From NCBI RefSeq assembly GCF_015351475.1, contig NZ_JADKPR010000001.1, positions 1 through 64,000 of the forward strand: DNA of 64,000 nt, read 5' to 3'. A program made the position numbers and the translations under genes. The first letter of the stretch is position 1; every line of letters begins with the position of its first letter. The notes beneath the pieces are model-generated. The model did no database searches. It saw only the letters and a program-made list of their open reading frames with translations, and was not told where the DNA came from. The DNA comes from Flavobacterium sp. HJJ. Lineage in GTDB: Bacteria > Bacteroidota > Bacteroidia > Flavobacteriales > Flavobacteriaceae. This document shows positions 28,472-37,607 of this stretch, piece by piece.

Positions 28472-30280
28472 TTAAATAGGAATATTAAAAGTAATCCTCG
28501 TTCCTTCGTTTGGTATTGAATTGAAGAAAACACGGCCATTGATGTATTGAATGCGTTCTTTCATGAAAAGCATACCCATTCCAGATTCGCTGTTTCTCTT
28601 TTTCTCCACAGCATTAATATCAAATCCTTTTCCGTTATCATCAACAGTAATGCTTAAAAGTGTGGCACTATGTGAAAGCTGCACGATAATATGAGTTGAA
28701 TCGGCGTATTTTATAGCGTTATTAATAGCTTCTTGGGTTAATCGATAAATATTTATCTCGATTAAAGAATCCAATCGAGCGTTGAAATCGGTTTTGTTGT
28801 AAAATAAAATATTCTTTCCTGTTAGTTTTGAAAGTTCTGCAGTAAGTTTTGAAAGCGCTGGATTAATTCCGTGGTCACTTAATTCAGGAGGCATTAAATT
28901 GAAAGTAGCCGTACGGACTCCTTTTATGATGTCAAGAGACAGTTTTTTCAGATAGTCTATTTTTACAGCCGCTTTTTCTTTATCTTCTAGATTTATACTT
29001 TCGAGACTGAATTTTAACCCTGTAAGCATCTGTCCTATTCCATCATGAATTTCCCGAGCAATTCTATTTTGCTCATTCTCTTGATTTTCGACAATTTTAC
29101 TTGAAATTATTTTTTGCTGATTCAGCTTATTTTCAATATTTGCCGTATTCAAACGCTCAACTTCCTGAACCGCTTTTTTACGTTCGGTAATATCAAAACA
29201 GATAATTAAAAGCTCCGATTCGTCTTTTCTTATCGTAACAGGCACCATCGATAAGTCCAGCCAAAGCGATTGTTCGTTTCTGGTAGTGATATTTAATTCT
29301 CCCTGCCAGCCTCTGCGGTGGTTTTCCAGTATAATGCGGTCTATAAAAAGCTGTTCCTTTTCAATTGGAGTAAGTACCTGCCCAAATTTTTTGTCTGAAA
29401 GAAAAGGATTGTACTGAAGTAGTTTTGAAAATTTCTCTCCAATATGAATGATGGTGCCGTCGGTCGCAATTCTGCAGTAAAGCAGTGTATTCTCCATCGC
29501 ATAATTGAGAGATTTTAGTTCTTTTACCGAGTTTTCTTTGGCTTCGCTGATGATTTCGGAGTTCTGCGCCAGTTTTAACGCCTTTTTTTCCGATGACAGT
29601 AAAGTAGAAATAAGCAGTTCTACACTTTTGTTGGTCGGTTTAAAAATAAATATAAATTCCAGCAGTAAAACCAATAATGTAAAAGCTAGAATACCATATT
29701 CGGTTTTGCGCTGCAGGGTTACTTTTTCAAGAGCCTCTCTATCGTATTCAGTTACAATCTGGTTCATTTTCGAAAGAAAAACCGATTCGTTTTCGAGTAT
29801 GGTTTGTACCAGTTTTTGATTTTCCTGCTGATTTTTGTTTTCCTTTTTGTTTTCCAAAAAAGTACTGCCGGCTTTAATTATGATATCAAAATTTGGTTTC
29901 AGATTCTCGAAATCCTTATTGAGAATAGGATTTTTTTCTCTTGGAAAACCTAACTTATTATTTCCGTTTACGAGAGAATAATGATTAAATTTCCACTGAG
30001 AAATAGTATTTGAAATGGTATTTATCTGTTTCTTTTCCTGTAAAGAATCAGTTATAAAATTAAGGATCAGGATTTCTTTAGTCAGTTTCTGGCTCAGCAT
30101 TCTCTGCTTCCCCGAAATGTTTATTATTTTGGAATCGCTGAGCTGACTGTAAAGATTATATTGGATAAGCAATTGACTCAAAAGTACAGTGACGGCAATG
30201 GTAATTAAGGCGAATATATACATTCGCCTTAATTTTTTGAAAGTCATTTTGTCGTATGATACTTTGGATTTTTTTTTCAT
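28472..30280 (-). CDS. NarX-like sensor histidine kinase with PAS domain
   Basis: An inner-membrane kinase of 602 residues. Membrane helices at about 20-42 and 195-215 enclose a periplasmic PilJ/NarX-type sensor. Just after the first helix is a P-box-like segment (IINISGKQRMLSQKL), which in E. coli NarX binds nitrate and nitrite. A PAS domain follows (about 262-375), then a HisKA_3 dimerisation region with phospho-acceptor His412 (NRIAREIHDGIGQML), then a HATPase (TQEAINNAIKYA, DDNGKGFD, GMGMLFMKERI). HisKA_3 kinases pair with NarL/FixJ regulators, and one lies directly downstream. A nitrate/nitrite signal is inferred from the P-box-like segment and the neighbourhood. Confidence 0.88.
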   Translation of the reverse strand: MKKKSKVSYDKMTFKKLRRMYIFALITIAVTVLLSQLLIQYNLYSQLSDSKIINISGKQRMLSQKLTKEILILNFITDSLQEKKQINTISNTISQWKFNHYSLVNGNNKLGFPREKNPILNKDFENLKPNFDIIIKAGSTFLENKKENKNQQENQKLVQTILENESVFLSKMNQIVTEYDREALEKVTLQRKTEYGILAFTLLVLLLEFIFIFKPTNKSVELLISTLLSSEKKALKLAQNSEIISEAKENSVKELKSLNYAMENTLLYCRIATDGTIIHIGEKFSKLLQYNPFLSDKKFGQVLTPIEKEQLFIDRIILENHRRGWQGELNITTRNEQSLWLDLSMVPVTIRKDESELLIICFDITERKKAVQEVERLNTANIENKLNQQKIISSKIVENQENEQNRIAREIHDGIGQMLTGLKFSLESINLEDKEKAAVKIDYLKKLSLDIIKGVRTATFNLMPPELSDHGINPALSKLTAELSKLTGKNILFYNKTDFNARLDSLIEINIYRLTQEAINNAIKYADSTHIIVQLSHSATLLSITVDDNGKGFDINAVEKKRNSESGMGMLFMKERIQYINGRVFFNSIPNEGTRITFNIPI

Positions 30281-30394
30281 GAAGACCGTACCTTTTTTTC
30301 TGCCAAAGATTAAAAAGATTTTTATAGTTTTTAATAAACTAATCTATGAAAATCTTTTTAATCTACAGCCTTATTCTTTTAAACAACAATCCAA

Positions 30395-30982
30395 TTACAA
30401 TCCTAAAGAATCTTTTATTAACTGAAGATTTTCTGGTGTGTAACTAATTTTCAAAGCTTCCTGATGTCCTTTCTCAGACATTTTATTCCAGGTTTTCAGA
30501 ATGATGTTTTTCAGTTTTTCGGTATCGTGTTTTTGGACAAAAGGATCCAGATAAAATTCTAAAAACACTAAACAGATAACATCCTCAAGAAGTTGTGTTT
30601 CTTCGTCTTTTTTAAGCAGTTTTTTTTCAATCAGGAAAGATACACGGTCGATAAAAGTATCTTCATATCCTGCTTTTTTCAATATTTCAGCAGTCGTTTT
30701 GGCATGGAATTTTTTTAAATCTTCTCTCCATTTCAAATAGCCGACACGGTCCATCGGATACGATTCTCTTGGCATTTTCCAGCGGCAGATGTGCTGTGCC
30801 TTAGCTGCTATCTGAACTGCTTCTGAAGCATTGGGCTGAAAATCCATCAGCCTTTCATACATTCTGTCCGAATACAATAATTCTTTCGGATAGGTTATTT
30901 CTTGGTATATTTCATTATTTGGATCGGCTTCGTTTTCTGCATCAATCCACGCACTGGCGTTTAAGAAGGGAATAGTTTTCAT
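30395..30982 (-). CDS. DUF4202 family protein of nitrogen clusters
   Basis: A 195-residue soluble protein. The motif SEAVQIAAKAQHICRWKMPRESYPMDRVGYLKWREDLKKFHAK matches DUF4202 proteins, which often sit beside nitrite or sulfite reduction genes. The conserved His and Glu in the helix AQHICRW ... KKFHAK suggest a metal-dependent HD-like helical fold, but no activity is established. It follows nirD by 34 bases, in the same direction, so it is part of the nirBD transcript or region. Confidence 0.82.
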   Translation of the reverse strand: MKTIPFLNASAWIDAENEADPNNEIYQEITYPKELLYSDRMYERLMDFQPNASEAVQIAAKAQHICRWKMPRESYPMDRVGYLKWREDLKKFHAKTTAEILKKAGYEDTFIDRVSFLIEKKLLKKDEETQLLEDVICLVFLEFYLDPFVQKHDTEKLKNIILKTWNKMSEKGHQEALKISYTPENLQLIKDSLGL

Positions 30983-31016
30983 TTTGGAATAGTGTATATA
31001 TTCAAAGATACATACA

Positions 31017-31394
31017 TTATTCTAAAAACCCAACGAATACTTCATCACCTTCTACTTTCACAGGATAAGTTGCGATTGAATAGTCTTCACCATTTAAATT
31101 AGAACCATCAACCAATGAGAATGTTTTTTTGTGCATTGGACATGCAATTTTTGGAACATCATCAGCAGAACCGGTCATTCCTCTGGATAAAACCATTTCC
31201 ATTTTGTGAGGACAGGCATTTTGACAGGCGTACCAAGCGTTTCTTCTTTCGAAATTAAAAATGGCAATCTGTTTGTTTTTATACTTGATGCATCCGCCTC
31301 TGTTACTTGGAAAATCTTTAATGTTTCCAGCTTTGAACCAAATTTTCACTTCGCTTGTGTTTACCGTTTTGTATTGGCTTAATAGATCTTCCAT
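31017..31394 (-). CDS. nirD: Nitrite reductase small subunit, Rieske type
   Basis: The partner of NirB in reducing nitrite to ammonium with NAD(P)H. The Rieske [2Fe-2S] motifs are intact: C-x-H in NACPHKMEM and C-x2-H in IACPMHKKTF. The start MEDLLSQY (31394) is preferred; an ATG at 31433 would add 13 unlikely residues. It is 125 residues, about normal for NirD. It is separated from nirB by some 256 bases holding a palindromic repeat, an unusual gap for this pair. Confidence 0.92.
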   Translation of the reverse strand: MEDLLSQYKTVNTSEVKIWFKAGNIKDFPSNRGGCIKYKNKQIAIFNFERRNAWYACQNACPHKMEMVLSRGMTGSADDVPKIACPMHKKTFSLVDGSNLNGEDYSIATYPVKVEGDEVFVGFLE

Positions 31395-31480
31395 GGGATT
31401 TAGTTTTTTGTTTTCAGATCCCGGCCCCGCCATGAGGATTAGCAGAACCGAGAGCGGAAAAGTATTTTTATTAAGTTGCT

Positions 31481-31613
31481 ATTTCGCAAAGATTCACAAT
31501 ATGAACCCAAAGACACGAGAAGATAATTTTCTGTTTGTAGTTGTCTTTGCTGTTGTTTTTTTATTTTAAATTTTCGCGAATCTCTTTGTATTCTTTGTGA
31601 ATCTTTGTGAAAT
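31481..31613. repeat. Palindromic repeat between nirB and nirD
   Basis: Arms of about 40 bases (31481-31520 and 31574-31613), made of CGCAAAGATTCACAA and TTGTGAATCTTTGTGAAA, pair imperfectly around a 53-base loop. The vocabulary is related to the repeat at 5164-5229. It lies inside the nirBD transcription unit. Confidence 0.65.
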
Positions 31614-31650
31614 AATTATATTTAAATTTGTATTATCGAGCAATTAATAT

Positions 31651-34158
31651 CTACCAAGGTCTTGGCATTTTTTGATCTCTTAACGGCACGTATTCAATGT
31701 TATCATCTTTCTCATCCGTATTCACAAAGTGACTGAAACGCTTCATCAATCTTGGTTTTTCAAGTACTTGTTTCCACTCACATTCGAAAGTTCCAACTAG
31801 TGATTCCATCTCAGTTTCCAATGTTTCGCAAATACCTAAACGGTCATGAATAATAACTTCTTTTAGGTAATCCAAACCGCCTTCCAGTTTTTCTAACCAA
31901 GTAGATGTTCTGACTAATGGTCCTGCAGTACGGATATAATACATAAGGAAACGATCCATATATTTGAAAACAGTTTCTTTATTTATTTGTTCAGCCAATA
32001 AAACAGCGTGTTTTGGATTAGCCCCGCCATTACCACAGATGTAAAGATTCCAGCCACCTTCAACAGCAATTACTCCAAAATCTTTTCCTCTTGCTTCGGC
32101 GCATTCTCTGATACAGGCAGAAACTCCTCCTTTTAATTTATGAGGAGAACGAATTCCTCTGTAACGGTTTTCTAATTCGATGGCAAAAGTTGTACTGTCA
32201 TCCATTCCATATCGGCACCACGTATTACCCACACAGCTTTTTACTGCTCTTAATGATTTTCCGTAAGCATGTCCGCTTTCAAAACCATTGTCAATTAATA
32301 CTTTCCAGATTTTTGGCAAATCATCTAATTGTGCACCAAATAAATCGACACGCTGTGCTCCAGTTATTTTAGTATATAAATCAAATTGTTTGGCAACTTC
32401 CCCAATTACAATCAATTTTTCAGGAGTGATTTCACCACCAGCAATTCTTGGCACAACAGAATAAGTTCCGTTTCTTTGAATGTTTGCTAAATACCTATCG
32501 TTGGTATCCTGTGTAGTTACGTGCTTATTAGCAGTGTCATTATAAATACTGGAGAAAATTGAAGCTACAACCGGTTTACAGATTTCGCATCCGTCACCTT
32601 TTCCATGATGATCAATTACTTCGTAATAATTAGTGTATTTATTGATTTTTACAAGGTCAAATAATTCTTGTCTTGTATAACTAAAGTGCTCACAGATACT
32701 TTCTTTTACTTCTCTTCCTATTGATTTTTGAGCTGCTTTTACTAAGTCAGCTACCATTGGTTTACAGCCTCCGCAACCTGAAGTAGCTTTGGTAAGCTTA
32801 ACAACATCTGAAAAAGTTTCACAAGTTCCGTCAGTTATTGAACAGCAGATAGCGCCTTTGGTCACGTTTTCGCAAGAGCAGATAACCGCTGTATCAGGCA
32901 GGTCAGATGCACTGCCAAGTGTAGATCCTTCTCCACCGCGCGAACCAAGAATTAAATCTTCCGGGTTTGCAGGCAAGGTCATTGCATTGGCATAAATTTG
33001 GAACAGACCGTTGTAATCTGATGAATCTCCTACAAGGATTCCGCCCAATAATGTTTTTCCGTCTTTGGTAACATTGATTCTTTTGTAAATACCGCTGAAT
33101 TTGTTTTCATAAACAATTGCAGTAACATCTTCGTTTTCAATAAAAGGATCACCAAAGCTCGCAACTTCAACTCCAATCAGTTTCAATTGAGTTGACATAT
33201 CGATGGTTTCTCTCATCGTTTTATCCCCATTAAGGATTTGTTCGGCAGCAACATCGGCCATTTCGTACCCAGGAGCCACAAGACCATATATCATTTGATT
33301 GTATAAAGCGGCCTCACCTATAGCATAGATATTAGGATCTGATGTCTGCATTTTATTGTTTACCACAATACCGCCTCTAACGCCTACCTCAAGTCCGGAA
33401 ACTCTTCCCAGTTCGTCGCGGGGTTTAATTCCGGCTGATATAACCAACATATCAACTTTTAACAAATCGTCATTGGCAAACATCATTCCTTTTATACTCT
33501 CTTCTCCATCTATATATTGAGTTGCTTTATTTAGATGAATACCTATATTTAATTCTTCTATTTTAGATTGAAGCATATCACTTGCGCCTTGATCCAATTG
33601 TCTTGGCATCAATCGCGGAGCAAATTCTACTACATGAGGATTTAATCCTAAATCGCGAACAGCTTTTGCTGCCTCAAGCCCTAATAAACCACCTCCAAGA
33701 ACCGCTGCTTCAGTAGACCCATTGGCTTTTATTTTTTTAGCGTAAGCCATAATAGCATCAAGATCTTCAATGGTTCTGTAAACAAAAACCCCTTCTTTTT
33801 CCACACCGTCAATTGGCGGTACAAATGCAGCAGACCCAGTAGCCAAAACTAAGTAATCATACTGATATGTTTTTTCTAAATGTGTGTGTATCGTTTTTTG
33901 TTCTCTATTGATATCTGTAATTAACTCCGAAGTGTTTAATATGATGTTATTCTCCTTATACCATGATCCCGTTGAAAGAGACAGGTCTTCAGCGCTTTTC
34001 CCTGCAAAGTATTCACTTAGGTGAACCCTGTCATAAGCGCGTCTTGGTTCTTCTCCAAATACTGTAATTTGATAATTCTCTTGCCCAGATTTCGAAATGA
34101 ATTTCTCGCAAAATTTATAACCTACCATGCCGTTTCCGACTACTATCACATTAATCAT
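31651..34158 (-). CDS. nirB: Nitrite reductase [NAD(P)H] large subunit
   Basis: Reduces nitrite to ammonium by six electrons using siroheme. The order is: N-terminal FAD/NAD(P)H domain (VVGNGMVGYKFCEKF, later VLGGGLLGLEAAKAV), a BFD-like [2Fe-2S] domain (CSCENVTKGAICCSI ... GCGGCKPMV), a second BFD-like segment (GDGCEICKPVV), a ferredoxin-like half domain, and the siroheme/[4Fe-4S] domain. The cluster ligands are seen in KSCVGNTWCRYG and ACIRECAEARGKDFG ... GNGG. At 835 residues it is of normal length. The region upstream carries four phased hexamers and another inverted site, so nitrate-dependent control is likely. Confidence 0.97.
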   Translation of the reverse strand: MINVIVVGNGMVGYKFCEKFISKSGQENYQITVFGEEPRRAYDRVHLSEYFAGKSAEDLSLSTGSWYKENNIILNTSELITDINREQKTIHTHLEKTYQYDYLVLATGSAAFVPPIDGVEKEGVFVYRTIEDLDAIMAYAKKIKANGSTEAAVLGGGLLGLEAAKAVRDLGLNPHVVEFAPRLMPRQLDQGASDMLQSKIEELNIGIHLNKATQYIDGEESIKGMMFANDDLLKVDMLVISAGIKPRDELGRVSGLEVGVRGGIVVNNKMQTSDPNIYAIGEAALYNQMIYGLVAPGYEMADVAAEQILNGDKTMRETIDMSTQLKLIGVEVASFGDPFIENEDVTAIVYENKFSGIYKRINVTKDGKTLLGGILVGDSSDYNGLFQIYANAMTLPANPEDLILGSRGGEGSTLGSASDLPDTAVICSCENVTKGAICCSITDGTCETFSDVVKLTKATSGCGGCKPMVADLVKAAQKSIGREVKESICEHFSYTRQELFDLVKINKYTNYYEVIDHHGKGDGCEICKPVVASIFSSIYNDTANKHVTTQDTNDRYLANIQRNGTYSVVPRIAGGEITPEKLIVIGEVAKQFDLYTKITGAQRVDLFGAQLDDLPKIWKVLIDNGFESGHAYGKSLRAVKSCVGNTWCRYGMDDSTTFAIELENRYRGIRSPHKLKGGVSACIRECAEARGKDFGVIAVEGGWNLYICGNGGANPKHAVLLAEQINKETVFKYMDRFLMYYIRTAGPLVRTSTWLEKLEGGLDYLKEVIIHDRLGICETLETEMESLVGTFECEWKQVLEKPRLMKRFSHFVNTDEKDDNIEYVPLRDQKMPRPW

Positions 34159-34169
34159 AATCTGTTAAT

Positions 34170-34205
34170 TAAGTATTACTACGCAAACATACGTATAAAT
34201 ACTTA
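34170..34205. promoter_or_regulatory. Phased hexamer array and promoter upstream of nirB
   Basis: Four TAnnnA hexamers start at 34170 (TAAGTA), 34180 (TACGCA), 34190 (TACGTA) and 34200 (TACTTA), exactly 10 bases apart. Neighbouring pairs form 6-4-6 inverted repeats. A -7 element (CAAACATA on plus, TATGTTTG on minus, 34184-34191) is embedded in the array, 26 bases before the nirB start. Confidence 0.5.
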
Positions 34206-34272
34206 ATTTATATACTTATTTTTAGATTTTTTTCTAAAATAGAATCATTTTTAATAACTATTGCTCGAATCA

Positions 34273-34286
34273 TACGTAAAAACGTA
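34273..34286. promoter_or_regulatory. Upstream TACGT-N4-ACGTA site of nirB
   Basis: TACGTAAAAACGTA, inverted halves in the 14-base form, about 115 bases before the nirB start. More single TACGT words lie at 34298 and 34351. Confidence 0.4.
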
Positions 34287-34421
34287 CTTAGACTACATAC
34301 GTCCACTCATTTAAGCACATTAAATAATTACAAAGCAATTACTTATAAACTACGTAGAGAAACTAACAAAAACACTTAATATTTTATGACTGTCCGCAAA
34401 TAATACCATGTATTTTTTTCG

Positions 34422-34482
34422 CCACTGATTACACAGATTATCAAAGATTTCATCATTATTTTTTTTTAAATCTGTGTAAATA
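34422..34482. repeat. Short palindromic repeat (acacagatta type)
   Basis: GATTACACAGATTA and its near-complement AAATCTGTGTAAAT form an inverted repeat with a T-rich loop. It lies in the 623-base gap between nirB and the SDR gene. The rest of that gap (34490-34780) shows no gene to me. Similar words recur at 49830-49874. Confidence 0.55.
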
Positions 34483-34781
34483 TTTCTGAATCAAGACCAT
34501 TTAAAGTGATTTACAGGAAACATTGAGTGCTGGATGCTGTTTAATAAAATTGAAATTGCTCAACATTCGCTTCAATAATCGTCTTTACAAATGATAACAA
34601 ATGAAATTAAAAAATAAGTCTGCTTAATATAATTTCACAGCCTAAAAAAGCATAAAGCAACTGCCAGTTTGTTAAATTGAGCTACTCGTTCACACACTTT
34701 TATTATCTTAGTGCAAAAATTAAAGGTTTCGAAAGTGACTGACATTTGAAAAACAATTTACATAAAACAGCATTTAAAAAA

Positions 34782-35534
34782 ATGACAAAAATAGCTTTAA
34801 TAACAGGCGCAACTTCAGGAATAGGAAAAGCCACAGCAATCAAATTGGCCGAAAACGGATATGATTTAATCATCTGCGGACGCCGTGCCGAAAAACTCGA
34901 AGAATTAAAAAGTACATTGCCCAAAAACATAAAAGTTCATAGTTTAATCTTTGATGTCCGCGATAGAAAAGAAGTTGAACTACAGCTTAATTCTCTGCCA
35001 AATGAATGGAAAAACATTGACATTCTAGTAAACAGTGCTGGTAATGCTCACGGACTTTCTACTATCGACAATGGCGATATCGAAGACTGGGACGCAATGA
35101 TTGACGGAAACGTAAAAGGATTATTGTATGTTTCCAAAGCCATAATTCCGCAGATGGTAGAAAGAAAAAAGGGCCATATTATCAATTTGAGTTCAGTTGC
35201 AGGAAAACAAACCTATGCGAACGGTGCCGTGTACTGCGCCTCAAAAAAAGCGGTGGAAGCCATCAGCGAAGGAATGCGTCTTGACTTAACCCAGCACGGG
35301 ATTAAAATTACAAATATTGCACCAGGAGCCGTTGCAACTGAGTTTTCAGAAGTCCGATTCAAAGGTGACACAGAAAGAGCCCAAAAAGTATATGAAGGCT
35401 ACGACCCGTTATTAGCCGAAGATATAGCCGATTTTATTGCTTATGCTGTCAATGCTCCAGATCGTGTAACAATTGCCGATGTAACAATATATGCTAAAGC
35501 ACAATCGGCTCCTACTATGATCTATAAAAAATAA
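34782..35534 (+). CDS. Short-chain dehydrogenase/reductase (YdfG-like)
   Basis: An NAD(P)-dependent oxidoreductase of 250 residues. It has the classical SDR pattern: cofactor glycine motif TGATSGIGKAT, then LVNSAGNAHG, catalytic Ser in NLSSVAGKQ and Y-x3-K in YCASKKAVE, then PGAVATEFS. The closest well-known type is YdfG, which oxidises serine and 3-hydroxy acids, but the substrate here is not proven. The ATG at 34782 directly opens the cofactor-binding strand, so it is preferred to a TTG at 34746. Confidence 0.9.
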   Translation: MTKIALITGATSGIGKATAIKLAENGYDLIICGRRAEKLEELKSTLPKNIKVHSLIFDVRDRKEVELQLNSLPNEWKNIDILVNSAGNAHGLSTIDNGDIEDWDAMIDGNVKGLLYVSKAIIPQMVERKKGHIINLSSVAGKQTYANGAVYCASKKAVEAISEGMRLDLTQHGIKITNIAPGAVATEFSEVRFKGDTERAQKVYEGYDPLLAEDIADFIAYAVNAPDRVTIADVTIYAKAQSAPTMIYKK

Positions 35535-35536
35535 AA

Positions 35537-36745
35537 GTGATTTTCGAGCAGTTATTAAAACACAATTGTATTCTGTCCTTATTAAAACGATCTGCTTCAG
35601 CACACTCAAAACACATCTTAACATTGAAAAAAACAACACAATTTCTGATTCTATTTTTTGCCTGCATAAATCTGTATTCGCAAAATACCTATGTCTTTTT
35701 CGGCTCATTTAACAGAGATAAAACTACCGATGCCATTTATGTATATCAGCTAGATACTATCAGCGGAAAATTATCAAAAATCACAGCAGTAAAAGATATT
35801 GTAAGCCCGTCTTATCTTACTTTGTCGCCAAATGGGAAGTTTGTTTTTGCCTGTACAGAAAGTAAAACTCCAAACGGAGGAAAAGTGAGCAGTTTTGAGT
35901 TTAGCCCCGAAAATAAAACACTGACTTTTATAAACAGTCAAAGCAGCGGCGGAGAAAACCCAGTTTACATGACGGTTCATAAAAACGGGAAATGGCTTAT
36001 TAACGGCAATTACACCGAAGGAAGCGTTTCTGTTTATCCAATTACCGACAACGGAATCATAAATCCAATTGCTCAAAACTTTCAATATTCTGAGGGAAGC
36101 ATCGACCCGGAAAGACAAAAGCGTTCGCACATTCATTCCACCGTTTTTTCACCTAACTGTGATTATCTCTTTTTACCCGACTTGGGTTCAGATAAAATCA
36201 GATGCTACAAATTTGAAGAAGATAAAACAGAACCTTTAGTAACTGCTGAAAATCCATTTACCCAAACCGCTTTAGGAAGCGGACCTAGACATTTTACCTT
36301 TCATCCAAATGGTAAATTTGCCTATTGTATCGAAGAAATAGCAGGTCACATAAGTGCTTACCGTTATGAAAACGGAAAATTGGACAGCATTCAAAGAATA
36401 GCAGCACATCCCGAAGATTACAAAGGCAATTTTGAAAGTTCTGATATTCATATTTCTCCGGACGGGCATTTTTTATACGCTTCCAACCGGGGCGAAAAAA
36501 ATAATATCGCCATATATTCAATCGGAAATGATGGCAAACTCACATTGATCGGATACCAATCTACTTTGGGAAATCATCCCAGAGTATTTGCTATTGATGA
36601 AACCGGAAAATTTCTGATTGTAACGAATACTATAAGCGGAAATGTATTTGTCTTTAAACGAAATGCCAAAACTGGATTACTTAAAAAAGTAGGCAGAGAA
36701 CTAAAAATGAAAAGTGTTTCCTGTGTCAAAATCAGAAAATATTAG
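35537..36745 (+). CDS. Secreted lactonase, 6-phosphogluconolactonase (YbhE) type beta-propeller
   Basis: A seven-bladed propeller protein of the YbhE/lactonase family. Blade-like repeats such as SPSYLTLSPNGKFVFAC, NPVYMTVHKNGKWLINGNY, GPRHFTFHPNGKFAYCIEE and HPRVFAIDETGKFLIVTNT are visible. A hydrophobic signal segment (TQFLILFFACINLYSQ) suggests export, which is unusual for a cytosolic pentose-phosphate enzyme. The frame opens with GTG at 35537, only 3 bases after the SDR gene; a TTG at 35624 directly before the signal segment is a good alternative start. The true lactone substrate is unknown. Confidence 0.8.
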   Translation: MIFEQLLKHNCILSLLKRSASAHSKHILTLKKTTQFLILFFACINLYSQNTYVFFGSFNRDKTTDAIYVYQLDTISGKLSKITAVKDIVSPSYLTLSPNGKFVFACTESKTPNGGKVSSFEFSPENKTLTFINSQSSGGENPVYMTVHKNGKWLINGNYTEGSVSVYPITDNGIINPIAQNFQYSEGSIDPERQKRSHIHSTVFSPNCDYLFLPDLGSDKIRCYKFEEDKTEPLVTAENPFTQTALGSGPRHFTFHPNGKFAYCIEEIAGHISAYRYENGKLDSIQRIAAHPEDYKGNFESSDIHISPDGHFLYASNRGEKNNIAIYSIGNDGKLTLIGYQSTLGNHPRVFAIDETGKFLIVTNTISGNVFVFKRNAKTGLLKKVGRELKMKSVSCVKIRKY

Positions 36746-36751
36746 CAGAAA

Positions 36752-37534
36752 ATGAACAAAAATATTTACATCCAAATTCTAATCTGTTCGCTTCTGACAA
36801 GCTGTCTTACTAATAAAAAATCTTCAGCAGCTACAACTCAAAACAAAACATTTGAAGTTGTATTGGATAGTATAGATTTGTTTGATACCTCCAGAGACAG
36901 GAAAGTTCCAGTAATGATTTACAAACCAAAATCAGACCCGAAAATTGAGAAACAAAAAATTGTAATTTTTAGCCACGGTTACTATCAAAACAAAGGGAAT
37001 TCGAATACAAAATATTCCTATTTAACAAATTTTATTGCCTCAAAAGGATATTTTGTTGCCAGTATTCAGCACGAGTTACCAACGGATAGTTTAATTCCTA
37101 AAACTGGAATTCCACAAATTGTTAGAATGCCATTTTGGAAAAGTGGAGCAGATAATATAATGTTTGTTATAAATGAATTGAAAAAGTCCAATCCAAATTT
37201 AGATTTTAAACATATTACACTAATTGGACACTCAAATGGAGCAGATACGACGGCTTTATTTCCTCAAAAATATCCAAATATAGTTGATAAAATTATCGCT
37301 ATGGATAACCGAAGAATGGCTTTACCAAGAACAAATCATCCAAAAGTGTATTCCTTACGCTCAAGTGACCTAACAGCAGATGAAGGCGTTTTACCAACTG
37401 CAGAAGAACAGAAAAAATTTGGAATAAAAATCATTAAGCTCCCAAATACCATTCATAATGATATGGATGATCGTGCCAATAAAAAACAGAGAAAAGAAAT
37501 TAATGATTACACTTTTACATTCCTGAATGAATAA
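36752..37534 (+). CDS. Alpha/beta hydrolase, probable lipoprotein
   Basis: A 260-residue hydrolase with nucleophile motif GHSNGAD. The oxyanion-type strand is KIVIFSHGYYQN and the late catalytic His is probably in NTIHNDMDD. The N-terminus looks like a lipoprotein signal (ILICSLLTSCLT, Cys about residue 17), so it would be anchored in the envelope. The fold resembles chlorophyllase/PAF-acetylhydrolase-like esterases. It starts 6 bases after the lactonase stop and likely shares its transcript. The substrate is unknown. Confidence 0.78.
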   Translation: MNKNIYIQILICSLLTSCLTNKKSSAATTQNKTFEVVLDSIDLFDTSRDRKVPVMIYKPKSDPKIEKQKIVIFSHGYYQNKGNSNTKYSYLTNFIASKGYFVASIQHELPTDSLIPKTGIPQIVRMPFWKSGADNIMFVINELKKSNPNLDFKHITLIGHSNGADTTALFPQKYPNIVDKIIAMDNRRMALPRTNHPKVYSLRSSDLTADEGVLPTAEEQKKFGIKIIKLPNTIHNDMDDRANKKQRKEINDYTFTFLNE

Positions 37535-37555
37535 ATTAATTTTAATGAAATAAAC

Positions 37556-37584
37556 AAAAGCAGCTCCAAAATAGAGCTGCTTTT
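37556..37584. terminator. Bidirectional terminator
   Basis: Perfect arms AAAAGCAGCTC (37556-37566) and GAGCTGCTTTT (37574-37584) with a 7-base loop. It lies between the hydrolase and the convergent M28 peptidase. Confidence 0.85.
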
Positions 37585-37607
37585 TAAATATTTTATATCT
37601 CTGAATT

